Made by a program: the position numbers and the translations under genes
Part shown: positions 25,901 to 39,500 of the stretch, piece after piece
How the letters are laid out: every line of letters begins with the position of its first letter
Position numbering within the stretch: position 1 is the stretch's first letter
DNA from: Strigamia acuminata
Taxonomy: Eukaryota > Arthropoda > Chilopoda > Geophilomorpha > Linotaeniidae
Assembly: GCA_949358305.1 (NCBI GenBank)
Contig: OX442316.1
Span: 18,910,001 to 18,974,000, forward strand
Direction of reading: 5' to 3'
Length of the DNA: 64,000 nucleotides
Notes under the pieces: model-generated
Databases searched by the model: none
What the model was told of the DNA's origin: nothing
Seen by the model: the letters and a program-made list of their open reading frames with translations, nothing else

Positions 25901-28900
25901 GCACCGATATTACACAGAAAATAGATGAAGCGAATACAAAAAAACCTACTCACCGACCTGGCATTTGGCAGCCACCGATCGAGACATGAGCAAATTAATC
26001 AATTAACGAGCGAGAGGAAAGGAAAGCAAAGCAAAGTGGCTCGTTTGCTACGGCTTCTCTCTCTCGTCTCCGATCGTTCGCTCACTCGCTCGCTCGCTCG
26101 TTCAGCCATGCATGGGGGTCGCCTCAACCAGGAACGAATGATCCATCAACCCCCAGGGTGAAGCCCAACCCGGGCAACAAATGGAAAACGCGCCAATAAA
26201 ATCAATTTTCATGCAATAAATAATTCATCCGAATCGAATCAAATCAGAATCACAAACCGAATCTCAAAATCCAAAACTAGGACGCGGCGGAAATGGATCG
26301 ATGATAAATTAACGATAAGTAAAATATTTTTAACAACTTGCAATCCCTCATCGTATTTTAACGATGGGCGTGGTCCAAGATGGCGCAACTAAACTCATCC
26401 AAATTTTAAAAAAAAATTAAATAAAATAAAAATAAAAAAAAAATAAAAAAAATTGCATTCATCGTCGTCTCTCTTTGTTTCGTTCTTTGCGTGAGTTTCC
26501 GATTCGAGTTACCCCGACAACGGTCGCCAAGGCAACGGGATGATGTTGACGAAGATACGGCGATAAACAAAACGAAGCCAAAAAGAGATTTTGCCAACAA
26601 AATCGAAAAAAGCAAAAAAAAAAAAAAACACAAGTGAGTCAAGGTCCTTTCTCGAGAAGGAAATACATGCAATGAGATCATTGCCAAATTCAACGTCTCG
26701 TTAATTATCGTATCAAACAATCAAGAAGCCGGAAGTAGTTAAAATGCAATTCAACTCACGCGGTCGGAGTTTGTCCCAACTGAACGAACGCCGAAACAGA
26801 CCACCTTCGTTGTCCCAGCTGGGAAAAACCAACTTGTGGTCACTCGAGCCCGAGTTCGAGCCCGAGCCCAGGCCCAGGCCCGAGCCAGAGCCGAGGCCCG
26901 AGCCCGAGTTGGGGCACTGGCGCGGCTCCGTCCGTCCGTCCATCACTTGCTCTCCGCCTCCGTCTGTCTCTCTCAGTCTCGACTGACGACTACCGCCTAG
27001 TTCCTAAACCCTCCGCCCTACCCCACTAACCGACGTCACGCATTCCTTGCCCTCAGCGGCTAAAAATACCTATTAACCTTTTGCATTTAACGCTTCATTC
27101 ATTACAATCACTCGCCCTCTGTTTAGAACGAGCCGAACCTTAATTCGGATAATAATTCACTTTATTTCGGTCTCTCTCTCTCACCCTCTCCGTCTATCTG
27201 GACGCCTCGCCTCTTCCTCGCCTCGCCGATGAATCGATTCTACCACCGGAAATCTTCGAGGTCGAGTAAAAACGCTTCATTTCTAATGTTGAAAATCCTT
27301 GACGAAGTGCCACGACCACATGAACACGCATGAACAGGCAAAAACACGTACAAAGGGAAACAACATCAACTTCAACTTGAAAAACATTTTTTCTCTCTTT
27401 CGCTTTCCGAACCATCTCGGCTAATCACATACAATTCTTTTTTTTTTTTTTAAATATAAAAATCAATGCCTGCAGCAAATTAGGTTGAAAGGAATGAGGG
27501 AGTAAAAAAAATAAGGCTTAAAATAAAATTAAAGAAATGTGTAGAGAGATTTCTTTTCTTCTGCAATTTGCTAATCAATAATTTGTGTCAAGACCGCTCA
27601 CCAGATGTCTCGCGCTGCTTGGCGCATCCGATGAGCTAAAAATGGCACGAGCCTTTAAGAGTTTTGGTAGACCAGACCTTTGAAAGCACAAAGTCTTTTC
27701 TGTGCACCGATTTTTTAAATCGCAATAAACAAATCGCAAAATAGTTTACATTTTTTAAATTAAAAATCGTGTGCAGTGCGCCCTCTACTAGCAGAAATTA
27801 GTAATTCGTGCATCCGCGAGCCTCGTTCGTCTTATTAGCTCTGGTGATTGATTTGCGCCGTTGCAACCAGTTGTTCGCGTGTCTTTTCAATTTCTTGCTC
27901 GGTTCTGCATTTCAAATTATGGAAACAGCTGCATATGCCGATACTTGCACCGCGGAAGGAAAAATAAACAAGCCAACATTGCGCAACTCTTTTCTTCGCT
28001 TTGTAGCTTTGTAGCTTTGCATCATCACATCAGAAACATTCGATGTAATCATTATTATTATGCAAATGCTGAATCATTTGCTGAATCTTTTAACAAAACA
28101 CGCGTGTCATCCTTTTCAATCGCGTTCACGTCACTCGGGCTTTTGTTGTTTCTAGGATTGATTGATTGATTGATTCCAAGATATCGATAGATATAAATCC
28201 CAGACCACACGTGACTTTACAAAACTGACTCGCGTGTGCAAACATTAATTTACTCGAAAACAAATATTGAGCAAAAAAAATTCGCTTCCTCCATAATTTT
28301 CCCCTGAGCAAGAAAACAGCCAATTGATGGCGAACGCGAACTCACAAATAACCGACAAGGTGTTCAATTTGCATTTTAATCGTCTTTCATTATAAAAGAA
28401 TGTTTAACGGGCACTCGAGAAACAACACACACTGCTCCGTTTAATAGTTTGACATTTGCTAGACCCCATTTTGTTAACACATGGCGAACAATTTTGGCTT
28501 TCTCGACTCGCGACCCCATAAAAACAATTAACACGACAAATAGTTGCAACCAAAATTATTAAAATTGTTAAAAAATTGGAATAAACTTGCAAAAGAGACG
28601 ATGACTCGAACAAACTACCCAAGTGCCAATACCTTTTTCTTTCTTTCTTTCTTTCGCCTCGCCATTTGGAAGAAAGAAAAAAATATTTAATTTCGACACC
28701 TGTTAAACTCCCACACAGCACACACACGGGGGGAGGGAGATCGATAAGGACAACGAGTGAAGTGAACTAACTCAACACGTTACAGCGTACGTATGTGAAC
28801 GTATCCAAACCCTCGATGGAATTCTTCTTATGAAAACCAGCCAAACGCAATCTAATCGCGCTTCACTAGAGCTTTAAAAGGCTCGGTAAGATCTAAGATC

Positions 28901-31900
28901 TAAGATGAGCATCAGGGTCAGCCATTGGTCTATCAATTCCGATATTGCACTTTTTTTGTCTGCGTGGAGTGGAAGGAAACCGAAACGTCAACCGAAAACC
29001 AACAATTTATTCTCCATTTCGAGCTGTTTGTTGTCGGGTAACCGGATATTTGGACGCGGTAAATCCATCTGTCTGCGCACTCGTCATTCAAGTTTTGCGT
29101 CGATATTCGAGTGACAATTACAATTTCATCCGCGGTTCAACTGAAAAATTTGCATTTACAACCCAGCCAATCACCAGAGTTTGATTCCATTACCGTCTCA
29201 ACTAAAATGATCCACAAAACACGTCAGTTACTATGGAAACTGCATCGCAAAGAGCTTAGCGAAACCCTCGAGACCTTCTCGAAATGCCCCCTCCATGTTA
29301 CCACGGGAGACCAAACTTGAAAATTCACCAGCACCCGCAACTTACGAATCATTTCGAGCGAGAGAAAAAAATACAAATTGTTTCCATTTTGTTTTTTCTT
29401 TTTAAATTTATTATTGGATTATATGGGATAAAGCGACTTCAATTGCAACTAAAATCTTTATGGAAGTAAAGAGCGAGGCAGAGAGTAAACAGCAGTTTTA
29501 AGGTTGAGCTATGTCGATCAAAGGGTCAGCTTAGTCTCCAGTTAAAGTTACCTCGCTTTAAATCCCCGAGGGAATGTGGCCAACTGGAGGTCCCATCTTA
29601 GCTCAATTTAATATTCAAAAAATTTCTAGCTCTGATTTAACAAACTCATAAATTTATTTATTAGCAACTCAATTTTTAAAAAAATAATAAACACGCAAAT
29701 TTTGTTCCGTCACGCACGGAAATCTCGCATTTTTATTCGCAATTTAATTTTTTTTTTTTTGCAAGACCATAATTAGTTTCGAAAAATCGAAACAAAAGAA
29801 GCGGATGAATTAAAAACATACATCATCAAAATTCATTCATTCAGCAAGTAGAGAACGCCGAACTTAATTGTTTTGCTTTAACAAGTGGCATAAGCTTAGC
29901 ATTGCAGAAAAGCCGTTCATCTCCTTTCGGGCGGAGCTTCACAATCCATCGATTAATCAGTTGCAACTTAAATACTCCCGTATACAAATCATTTCCGTTC
30001 GCAGCGTCCCAAACTTTCTTCCTTTCCCATTCCCACCGATGATATAACAAAACAAACAAACAAATTCGACATGAAAAACGAGTAGGTGAAATGCTAAACA
30101 AATTTACCTTTGGCATCTTTCCGAGGATTTGAACGCATATAGTACATGTAGGAATAGATCATGGCGGATGAGTGGTGTTAGCGGGTCCCTCAGGTGCATG
30201 TCGACGGATGCGCGTCACGTGGGCGGTCGTGCTGGGCGGACGAGTGAGTCGAGATGAGGCCCAGGCCGCGCGCCGCCGTCCGAACCGCATCCTCGTCCGC
30301 CGACCAGCATACCGAGTCTATCGATCCGCTCGGTGCACCACGTGACACCCGTTGCCAACCTCTTTACCCCCGCCCAAATGCACACCCTCGGCGCAGCGAG
30401 GAGGAGGAAAGGAAACCGCCCATCTCATACATCACCCACTCACTCCACTCGACTCGACTCGACCAACAATGCAATTGCGTAATTCTGTTATTAACTCGAT
30501 ACTCGGAACAATTTGTCGGTCGCTTCAAATATTCTTTCTTTTGCCCAAGTTCAAAACTAAAGTCAATAGGAACGAGACAGAAATAGACTTGTCGTGCGGA
30601 ATTTAATCCGGGTTTCGGAGCTTCAAAAAACGTCAAGCCTAAGTGTGCAATAAAAGTTGACGTGTCGGAGTAGTAAATTTTCTTTAATGTAAATTGTTAT
30701 CGATCGAGTCGCTCGAAACTTGTGAATTGCATTTTTTTAGCATCTGTCCAAATACTCGAAGTCTGCCATCACCATTACTGACGGAGGGAGGGTTAGGCTC
30801 AAAATGATGCATTTTTTGCAACTAAACGCATTAAATAACGTGTCCAAGTTCAACCAGGTCGCTTTTCATACTTTCAGCAGCACAAAACCCCGCATTATTT
30901 ACAAAGATTAGGTTGGACTTAATTAGTCCTGTGTTAATTAAAACTTAAAATTATAGCCTCGCATTACTCGAATCAATAACGCGCGCTAATAGAAAAGGTT
31001 TCAACAATTGTTTGCATTCATTAACGAAAGGCAAAACACAAGAATCTCTCGTCTTCAATACGAATTATTGCAATTTTTGACGCCTGACGACAACATCACG
31101 AATGTCGCTGTCTTCAGCTTTATTGCCGAAACACTTCAAACGCAAAGAAAAAATACTTTCAAAAACCTTTTTGAATGCAGATACGAAGTTATGAGAACAC
31201 GTTTGTTTTGTAAGCAAAAAAGAAAAAAGAAAAAAAGCCACAACCCAATAATTCCTGATTGCACTCTCCAAGTGTCAAGTGCTCTCTCTCTCTCTCTCTC
31301 TCTCACACACTTTGTGTTCGTGTTGAGTGCGAGTCGGAGTCGGAGTCCCAATAGAATAACTGGCAACGCACCAACCAGCAATTGGAAATCTGCGGTTCAA
31401 CCCCCAAGTCTCTCAAAATGTGTGTCCGTGTCCACTAATCGAGTTAAACTGGATCTTTCCCCTCGAGGTTAAGAAGAAAGCAGCTTTGCATGCTGATTGG
31501 CTGATTGTCTGATTGTCTATTCGTATCAAAACACGCACGTTAAACAGCATGATTCAAACCCGAGTATTCGAATGGGCGATTGGATTGGATTGTTTCTGTA
31601 ACAAACAACAGTATCCATCTGTCGTAGAATGCTCTTCGCAGAGTCACAAATCTGCAAGACTAAGGAAAGGAATTTCTCCGATTCCTATAGACTCCCAATA
31701 TCTTGCAGTCTCTAAATCTTGTTGGACGCAAAGTCAGATTCCTTATATAGATTTTTTTCAATGCAAGACCTTTCAGATAACATATATAGGAAAATTCATG
31801 GTCTCTACTCTCAGATTCTTCTAATCCAGAGATTCCCAACCCCGAGGTAAAAAAAGAAATAAATCTTCTATTTGAACATTAAAATGGAGAAAAGCACTAG

Positions 31901-33495
31901 GGAAAGACATGAAGGAGTAGAACTCTGAGCTACATTGCAAACCTAACCAGGAGTTTTGGGTCGCGACGCGAGCAAAAAAGCCGTGCTCTAATTATTGGAT
32001 TTTCGCTCTTTTTATTTGATTTTGGAAAACCTTCCTTCATCGATGCATCGCACATAGTGACAAATTCAATGGTTTTCTCCAATCCAGATCAATTCACATT
32101 CAAATTGATTGGTTTAATTAATTCAGTTGCACTTGACCTTTAAAAAAAAGTGAAAAATGGATTGACAACACGTGTTAGAACACTTGACTTCAATGTTGGA
32201 TCCGATAGCAGCGAGCAATCGATTCCGGTCGAGAATCCAAATTTATCATCGACTCAAGTGTCGTTCAACTTCACCCGTTCTAAATATAGCGCACGAACCA
32301 CGCCCACAAATTCACAAGGGCCAATCACAATTTTGCCAATTTCTGCATCCAGACTCCGCTCCAGCCACCTCATCTTCCTCATTCTGGTGGCTCCATCTTT
32401 TATCCGAGCCGGCAACTCGACGACAGCCAGAGCCAGAGCAGAGCAGAGTCTAGCGCGAGAGGTTAATTAAATGTCAAAACAAAAACAATTTGCTCACCAT
32501 TTCCTTCCGACTCGCTCTTTTGCTAAATAAGCGTGCATTTCGGCATTAATTAAAGACAAAGACAAATACACAGACAAAGTGGCTTACGATCAAGTCGCGA
32601 CGTTCACCTTCGTTCAAATATCAATCGATAAAACTCAAAAGCGCGTGACGCCAAAAAATTGCGCCCGTAACACCACCTAGTTAACGCAAGTGCTGTTTGC
32701 TTACTTGCACAAACGTCAGGCGTGACACGCATGATTCATACGGTAATTCAAAATATTTAATAATTTAATAATAATAATAAAAAAAAAATCGATAAAATTA
32801 GGCGAAATGGGTTAAGCCGAGTGTGCAAATGTTCTGGCCTAAATTACTCGGAACAAACGATTAAAAATGCATTACACCCGAGTGTTATTCAATTTGCCTA
32901 TTCAAAATACGGACAAAGTGTCACAGCTCACAGCGTTGCGCAATTTGCACTATCAATACTATGAATGATTAAAATTGCTCGTGCATTTACGTGTAAACGA
33001 TCTTTACTTACAACAATCATTGATTAATGATTATGGATTTGGCTCCTGAATAATAATTCATACGACGATGAGTCGATGATGAACATTTTGCACTTTAAGA
33101 TAAATATTTAGACACTTTTGTGCACCCCTAGTGAGCATTCAATCAAGTCTAGAGTAATGGTGCCATTTTGATTTACAAGGAAACCAAGTCGGCTTTTTTT
33201 CCCCTTCTTTCGTTCTTTTTTTGCTTTAATTTGAAAGTAAAATCAGGGCAAAATGCATCAACATGAGGTTGGGAAATAAAAACGAAGAGCATGCTCGAGG
33301 GAGTTTTTGTTTACAACTTGTTTGATAATAAAATGCTTTGCCAAATGGGTCCTACGGGAGCACGTTATCATTAACAAACACAAACACAAACCAAAACCAA
33401 AACCAAAACCTCGTTACGTCAACCCACGTGAACACGAGCAGAAAAATCAACTTTGGGCGGAACTCGCCATAAATAAAACAATAATAATTGAAGGC

Positions 33496-33527
<32 letters not shown>

Positions 33528-36500
33528 GATCGACTGGTTTTCACTTAAGGCGCCAGTCACTACAATCCATTCAAAAAAAGCCTCCTCGAGCGAAACACGT
33601 CATTAAGGAAAGAAGCTATAAAAACGACGTAGAAAAACGCAGCGCCATTACAAGTGAACTAAGCAAAGTTTAAAAAGCTACAAATGGAACTCAAGGTGTG
33701 TGGTTTGTGTTTGTTTATTTGGCGCAATTAATTTGCATTTTATCATTTATCGTTTACAGTTTGTGTTTCTCGTGCTCGCGATCGCTCTAGCGTTTGCGTG
33801 CAGCGACGCTCGGCATGCGAAAGGGTTCGGTGGTTTCGGTCGCAACTACGGCGGCTACGGTCGAGGTTACGGCGGATTCGGAAAGGGCTACCGGGGACTG
33901 TACAGAGCCGAATCTCGGATGCAAGGCGTGGACATGAGACGACACGGATGGTACCATCATTGACACATGACGTCGCTCGCCCGCAAATCAATTTCATCAT
34001 TTTCTGTATCGTTTGACAACTAATTATGGATTTAAAAAAATAACCTAAACAAAAAAATATGTATTGTGGTTGATTTTTTGTTCGCTAGATGCCAGCACTA
34101 AACTCGATAAAAATCAATTCTCTCATTTTCCAGTCAACTCGCGCGGATTTTAACCGATAATCTCTGATACCGGAACAAATGATGACGGTAATTACGGTAA
34201 TTATGCGCCGTGGTGCATAAATTCTAATGAGATTTTTTTTTCTTCTTTTTTTGCTTGATAAATGGCGTGCACTCAATTTCTCTTCCTGATGCAATTTTCC
34301 TTCCGCCAAACCCAAACTCAATTCAAAACAAATTTACTAAATCAAAATCAAAAATCTTTTTAAAGAATTAATGTAATTTCGGCGTTGGCACGAAACCAAC
34401 CAATGTGCAACTTATCACACGCAACACTTGAAGCTGAAATAAACATTTTTCCAGCTACTTAATTTAATTAAGATCCATCAGCTTCCTTCCATATCTAGAA
34501 GCTTGCCAGTCGCGTGTTGTTTAATTCCGTAATTCGCAGCGCCGCACTGGCTTAACTATAAAGTAGAAACCAACATGGAGATACACAGTTACACACACGC
34601 CCGTTTAATGTGCGCATTCCTCATCCGCGCAACTTTATTTTGACACTTATTCGACGCTTAGACTCGATTTTTCTTATGCCTTAGCTAACATTACACCTGA
34701 TGCAAACAAACCGGCCACCAGGGACTCCCTCCGCCTCCGCAAGCAACCCCTTTATCTAAACTCACAACTTAGAAAGCGCTCGTAAACAAGTCTCTCATCA
34801 TTAGTGTCACCCCTAATAGCACTGGACATCATCTTCCATTACTTTCTTCTGTATTATTACAAAGCAATTTTTAAGGGAGAACTAAGTGTAATGGAAGAAG
34901 AATTTTTTCCAAATGTCGTGTTCGTGTCTTCTCGTGTCGTGTCGTGTCGGCGAATAATTTGCCAAATTGAAAATCATCGTCCGTGTTTGTTTAGTTGTTT
35001 GCACAGACTAATCTGCTCAACGATTAATGTAAACATCTGCATGTGTGAATGGTTTTCAAAGTTAATCCCAAGAGGGCAGGCGTTTTACCGACATCTAGCC
35101 ATAAAACGCACTCACAATTAAAAGAGAAAGAAAAGAGAGAAAAAAACAAACATGTCTAGTCTGGTCTAATTAGTTGGATTGCGTTCGATGACCTCGTCAA
35201 TGTTTCATTTAGAAAAACAAAGACATTTTATAAAAGACAATTTTTTTAGACAAAATTAATGTTGAAAAGTATTGGTAAAACCGTTCGGCATGACTTGAAT
35301 TTAAAAAAAGGTATATTGGCGCCGCCTGGTGTTAAACCACACACAAATGAGTTTCTGGCTCACAGAATTAGCATAACAGACTACGACCGTTGATTAAGCG
35401 GTGGATGGCAACAGGCGGCCCCCTCATCTCGCGCGTCGATGAAATAACTGCGCTTTGTTTATTGCAATAATCACAGATAAATAAGTGTGCAATAAATCAT
35501 CGACCAATGGAAAATTGGAATTCTAGTTCCGCAGCTGACGATGACGATACGCTGCCTAGTTTGAATCCAAGAAGCACGAATTAATTCCTCTCCTTTGTCG
35601 TACAATTCAGTCGATTTAACTTCACCGAGTACACATAACAAGACGCTGCGAGTGCCAATCAGGAACCGGAAGTTGTTTCTACTTCCTCAAAAATCTCTTC
35701 CGCCCATTGTCGGCACAACGAGTAATAATCGAATAAAAATAATCACTAATCAAAATTAAACGTGCTGGATAAAATTGCGACTCGTTCGGACAAATGCACT
35801 CATTTCGCGGAAAATGAGACATGTGGGTGGGGGAAGGCGGAGTCGCACGCGACAAGCGGTTTTGCCAGCGCCAAACACACGCAAATTTCGCGCAAACTTA
35901 ATCGATCGTTATCGCAAACACAAACGCATGTACACTATAGTTTGGGCCAGTTTCCCTTCAAATTTCTTATCATTCATTCCCGCGAGATGCACTTCAAGAC
36001 CGGGGTCACGAACCAATAAAAAGGTATCACTACGAGACAAGGAACTGGTAACAAAGTTACGCATGCGCGGTCGCAAATAGAGAGCAAAGGCGCAGTCAAC
36101 AGGCGATCGACCTCGCTCGCATATTCGCCTCCAGGAGACGTTTCTCGCTCCCATTTTCATATGGTGACACGAGAAAGGTTTTTTCGGGTCCCAAGGAGTG
36201 CTGAGGGGGCGGGGGGAGGGGGAGGGGGGATAAAAATAATCTTTGAAGCTGGAGAAGATTTTTTTTTTTTTTTTTTTCCTGGAGACCTCATTTCTCGGGT
36301 CGAAATGAAGACGAAATGAAAGATTTCATTTAATTATTTCTACGTGTGACGCGCAGCAGTCGTCTCGCTCACTCGAGACGCTTTAATTAGAACGCCAACG
36401 CCAACGACCACGCCCATATGAAACTCGCCCAGCTCGTACGTGACCGAGACAAACGTCCAACACACACGTACACGCATGACACGTGACAAAAGCCAACAAA

Positions 36501-39500
36501 ATTGCGTCCCCGTCCCTCTTATCTATTAATGGGTTGCCATCCCATTTGGACAGCGCGCGCTTTGACAGTTGCGTACACATACACTGCAACTGGATGGACG
36601 CACGACTCGACATTAATATAAAAGACATATTTTTGCTTCTTTCTTTCCATACCTGCTGCGATGGCGCCCACATTGCTTGGCCCGTTGAACGAGACGCTGT
36701 GCGCGGCCGAAAAGAGTAAGCGGTGATGGGTGAGCGTCGGACAATTTCCCATGGAACCATAGATCAAGTGGATGATCACAACGCTCAGTTGCAGACGCAA
36801 CAACCGACGAATCCGGGCCGGTTATCCATAGCCACTATTGACCTAATCCTCGAGCCGAAAGACTAGAGCTGCCGGTCGGAGCAGGTCGATCAATGACGCC
36901 ATCGCAGTAGCAACACGTGCTTCGTGACGGGTTGCAGCAAAGAGTGAGAGAAAGAGAGAAACAGGGCCCACCAGGCTGATCCCACTCGGCCATCGAGGGA
37001 AGCTCCACCCAGCGAAAGAAGAAACATTTTCATTTTAGGATATCAATTAAACTGAGAGGTTTTGTCTACTGCTCTTGGAACTTTCTGATTTTCTATTCAT
37101 CACAAAATCAATCGACTCCAACCATCGTAAAATGTGATACACGCAAAATTCCGTTTACAATTCAATTCATATAAAACAAAAAATTTAAAAACTTACAAAT
37201 TTCAACGACTACTCTACAAGTAGGTTTCTCTAGCTATTTATCAATTATACTAACATCGAGCATTTTATATTGTGATTTTATTCTTTTCTGTTCCGTGATT
37301 GGTGAAACTGACCTCGCACGATAAATCCTAAAGAGCAAAATTGTTAAAATTGCAAAATTACAGGTATTAATGAAACCCCGTGTTGTTTATTTTCAAAATC
37401 CAACATCAATCAATCACTTCTAGCATCGCAGAAACCATCAAACCAGGCACTAGTGCTCGGCAGCTCGAGTCAATGATCAGTATAAAAAAAAAGATCAAAA
37501 ATCGAAGATCGAAAATGGAAAAAAGAAGATTGCATTCACCAGAGGTTGGTGCGTCTGTCGCCCGCCTCGTTTTTGATGATTAATTTGATGCGGATTGATA
37601 ATTGCGCCATTTAATTCGCACCTGTATAACGCTGCTGCCGTGTTCCGTTCGCAATTATTTTTCCAATTATCTCGTATGTCGGTGTGACATTGATTGATTT
37701 CGCCATTTTTTCTTCGCACGAATGCATCGATAGGTGCAACGATCGATTTTATAAAATGATCGAATATGCAATACGTGGCCAAAATACGAAAGCGACGCGC
37801 GAAAGGAAGCATCATCACGAGTCATTCGATTACTCGTCGTTCGTCGCCATTTTGAATAAATCGATTCGTAATAATAAAATTTATGCCGTTCAGCACGCGA
37901 CGCAATCGTTGCGATTGCAGGTGCCACCAACACAGAATCGATTGATTCTTGCTCGCCCTTAATAATTAACGAATCGACTAATTCCACGCGCTGCATCTCT
38001 TTATTTATTTATTTGTTTATTTTACTCGTTTTTTTTTTCATCTTTCCCAAATGGCGCAGCAGCACACAACAAAACATGGCGGCGCATCTCATCCGTCTAA
38101 AAGCTTATACATTTGCGCCGCACGTACGCAACCTAACCGCTTCATCCGAGGTCCAATTAGCGCCACCAACCGACGGTTTACTCGCTTTAAATACCTCATG
38201 TACCTTGTTGGAATGTATAATATAAACAACGTCGACAAGGAAACGAAAGGAAAGGAGAGGAGAGGAAAGCATCTTTTCACGAGTTGCCGTTGCCGAATCA
38301 GTTATTTCCGCCGTGGGAGTCACAAACAACGGTTGGGCCGAGGGTAAAGAAGGCCACCTGTCGACCGCCTTTCCTGGCTACAGGATACTCAATTATATTT
38401 ACTAGCGCCGATGGTATCGTTTTTTCGAGCCAAGTCGAAGTAAAACGAGGAATGAACCAAACTCTCCGAGGAATGCCGTCATTACACATTGCACGTCGCC
38501 ATCTGCCGTCTGCCGGAGCGATTAATAATTCGTGTACAAACGTACTGTTTTCATTTTAAAAACAATCTTTTGTCACGTCCATTTGGAAGCATTCTTTTAA
38601 CTATTGCTGCACCCCCAAAATTCAGATATAAATAACGAGTGGCTCTATTTGACAAGATCCAAAACACTTGAAACATTGATTGAGCGGGGGGAAAGGCGTT
38701 TTCGCCCTCATCTGGTGACGCCATTAAAACAAGCCGCCGCAAATCTGGCGTGCGTCAAACCTCGTACATTATTATCACATCTTGAATTGACTGAGGGTTG
38801 TCTCGATCTAACGCAAAAAATGGCCGCGGATTTAGTCCGCTTGTGGTCGCAGTGGGCTTGCATTAAACAGCATTTAAACGGCAGAACATGTTGAGCTGCA
38901 ATTTTAAACCGGCTTTTCGAATGCAGCTAGTGCTTCTGTAAACAGTATGGAAACTATAAACCATCACAAAAACTGCAAAAACAGAACACACAACCACAGT
39001 TCGTTTCGTGCCCGGTAACTCGACGCTATGCGCAGACAGTTAGCGTATTTTTTTTTTATTGCTAAATGGACAAAAACGAAATAACATTCGCCCGTTTGTC
39101 ACTTCTATTTTTGTAATGCATCTATCTATTGTTGCACTTTGGAATCGTACGATGGCGCGTTTGTGTAAAGACTAAAGAGGAAAGCGTGATCGATTAAATC
39201 GATCGGTCAATTGCTTTTCCGAGCAAATTTATCTCTGGGTTAAAACACAAAAGAATGAAAGAGAAAGTGCTATTTTAGATTTTATTTTACCTTGTGGTGC
39301 TGCTTTTCGGTGGCTGGGCTGGTTGGCTTGGCTTCCGTCCACGCTCCTCTCTATGTCTGCAAAGATGATGGCAAAAAATGAGTTTTCTCATCTCGCAATT
39401 CTGTTCCACCAAGAGATCAATTTAGTAATGGTATGTCCGTTATAGAAGCTCCAACCTAATTTCCCACGTCAAACGCACGCCATAAATAAATCAATAAAAG

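Larger units (their letters stand above)
30163..36652. other. Intronic DNA between candidate first exons
   Basis: It contains the nested plus-strand peptide gene at 33684-33963 and CT microsatellites at 31281-31304 and 33494-33527. Otherwise it is AT-rich DNA with no supported feature. Confidence 0.6.

Noticed and set aside
32480-32540. Minus-strand MHAYLAKERVGRK followed by GTGAGC donor
   Set aside because: Ends in phase 2, incompatible with the downstream exons of the scaffold gene.
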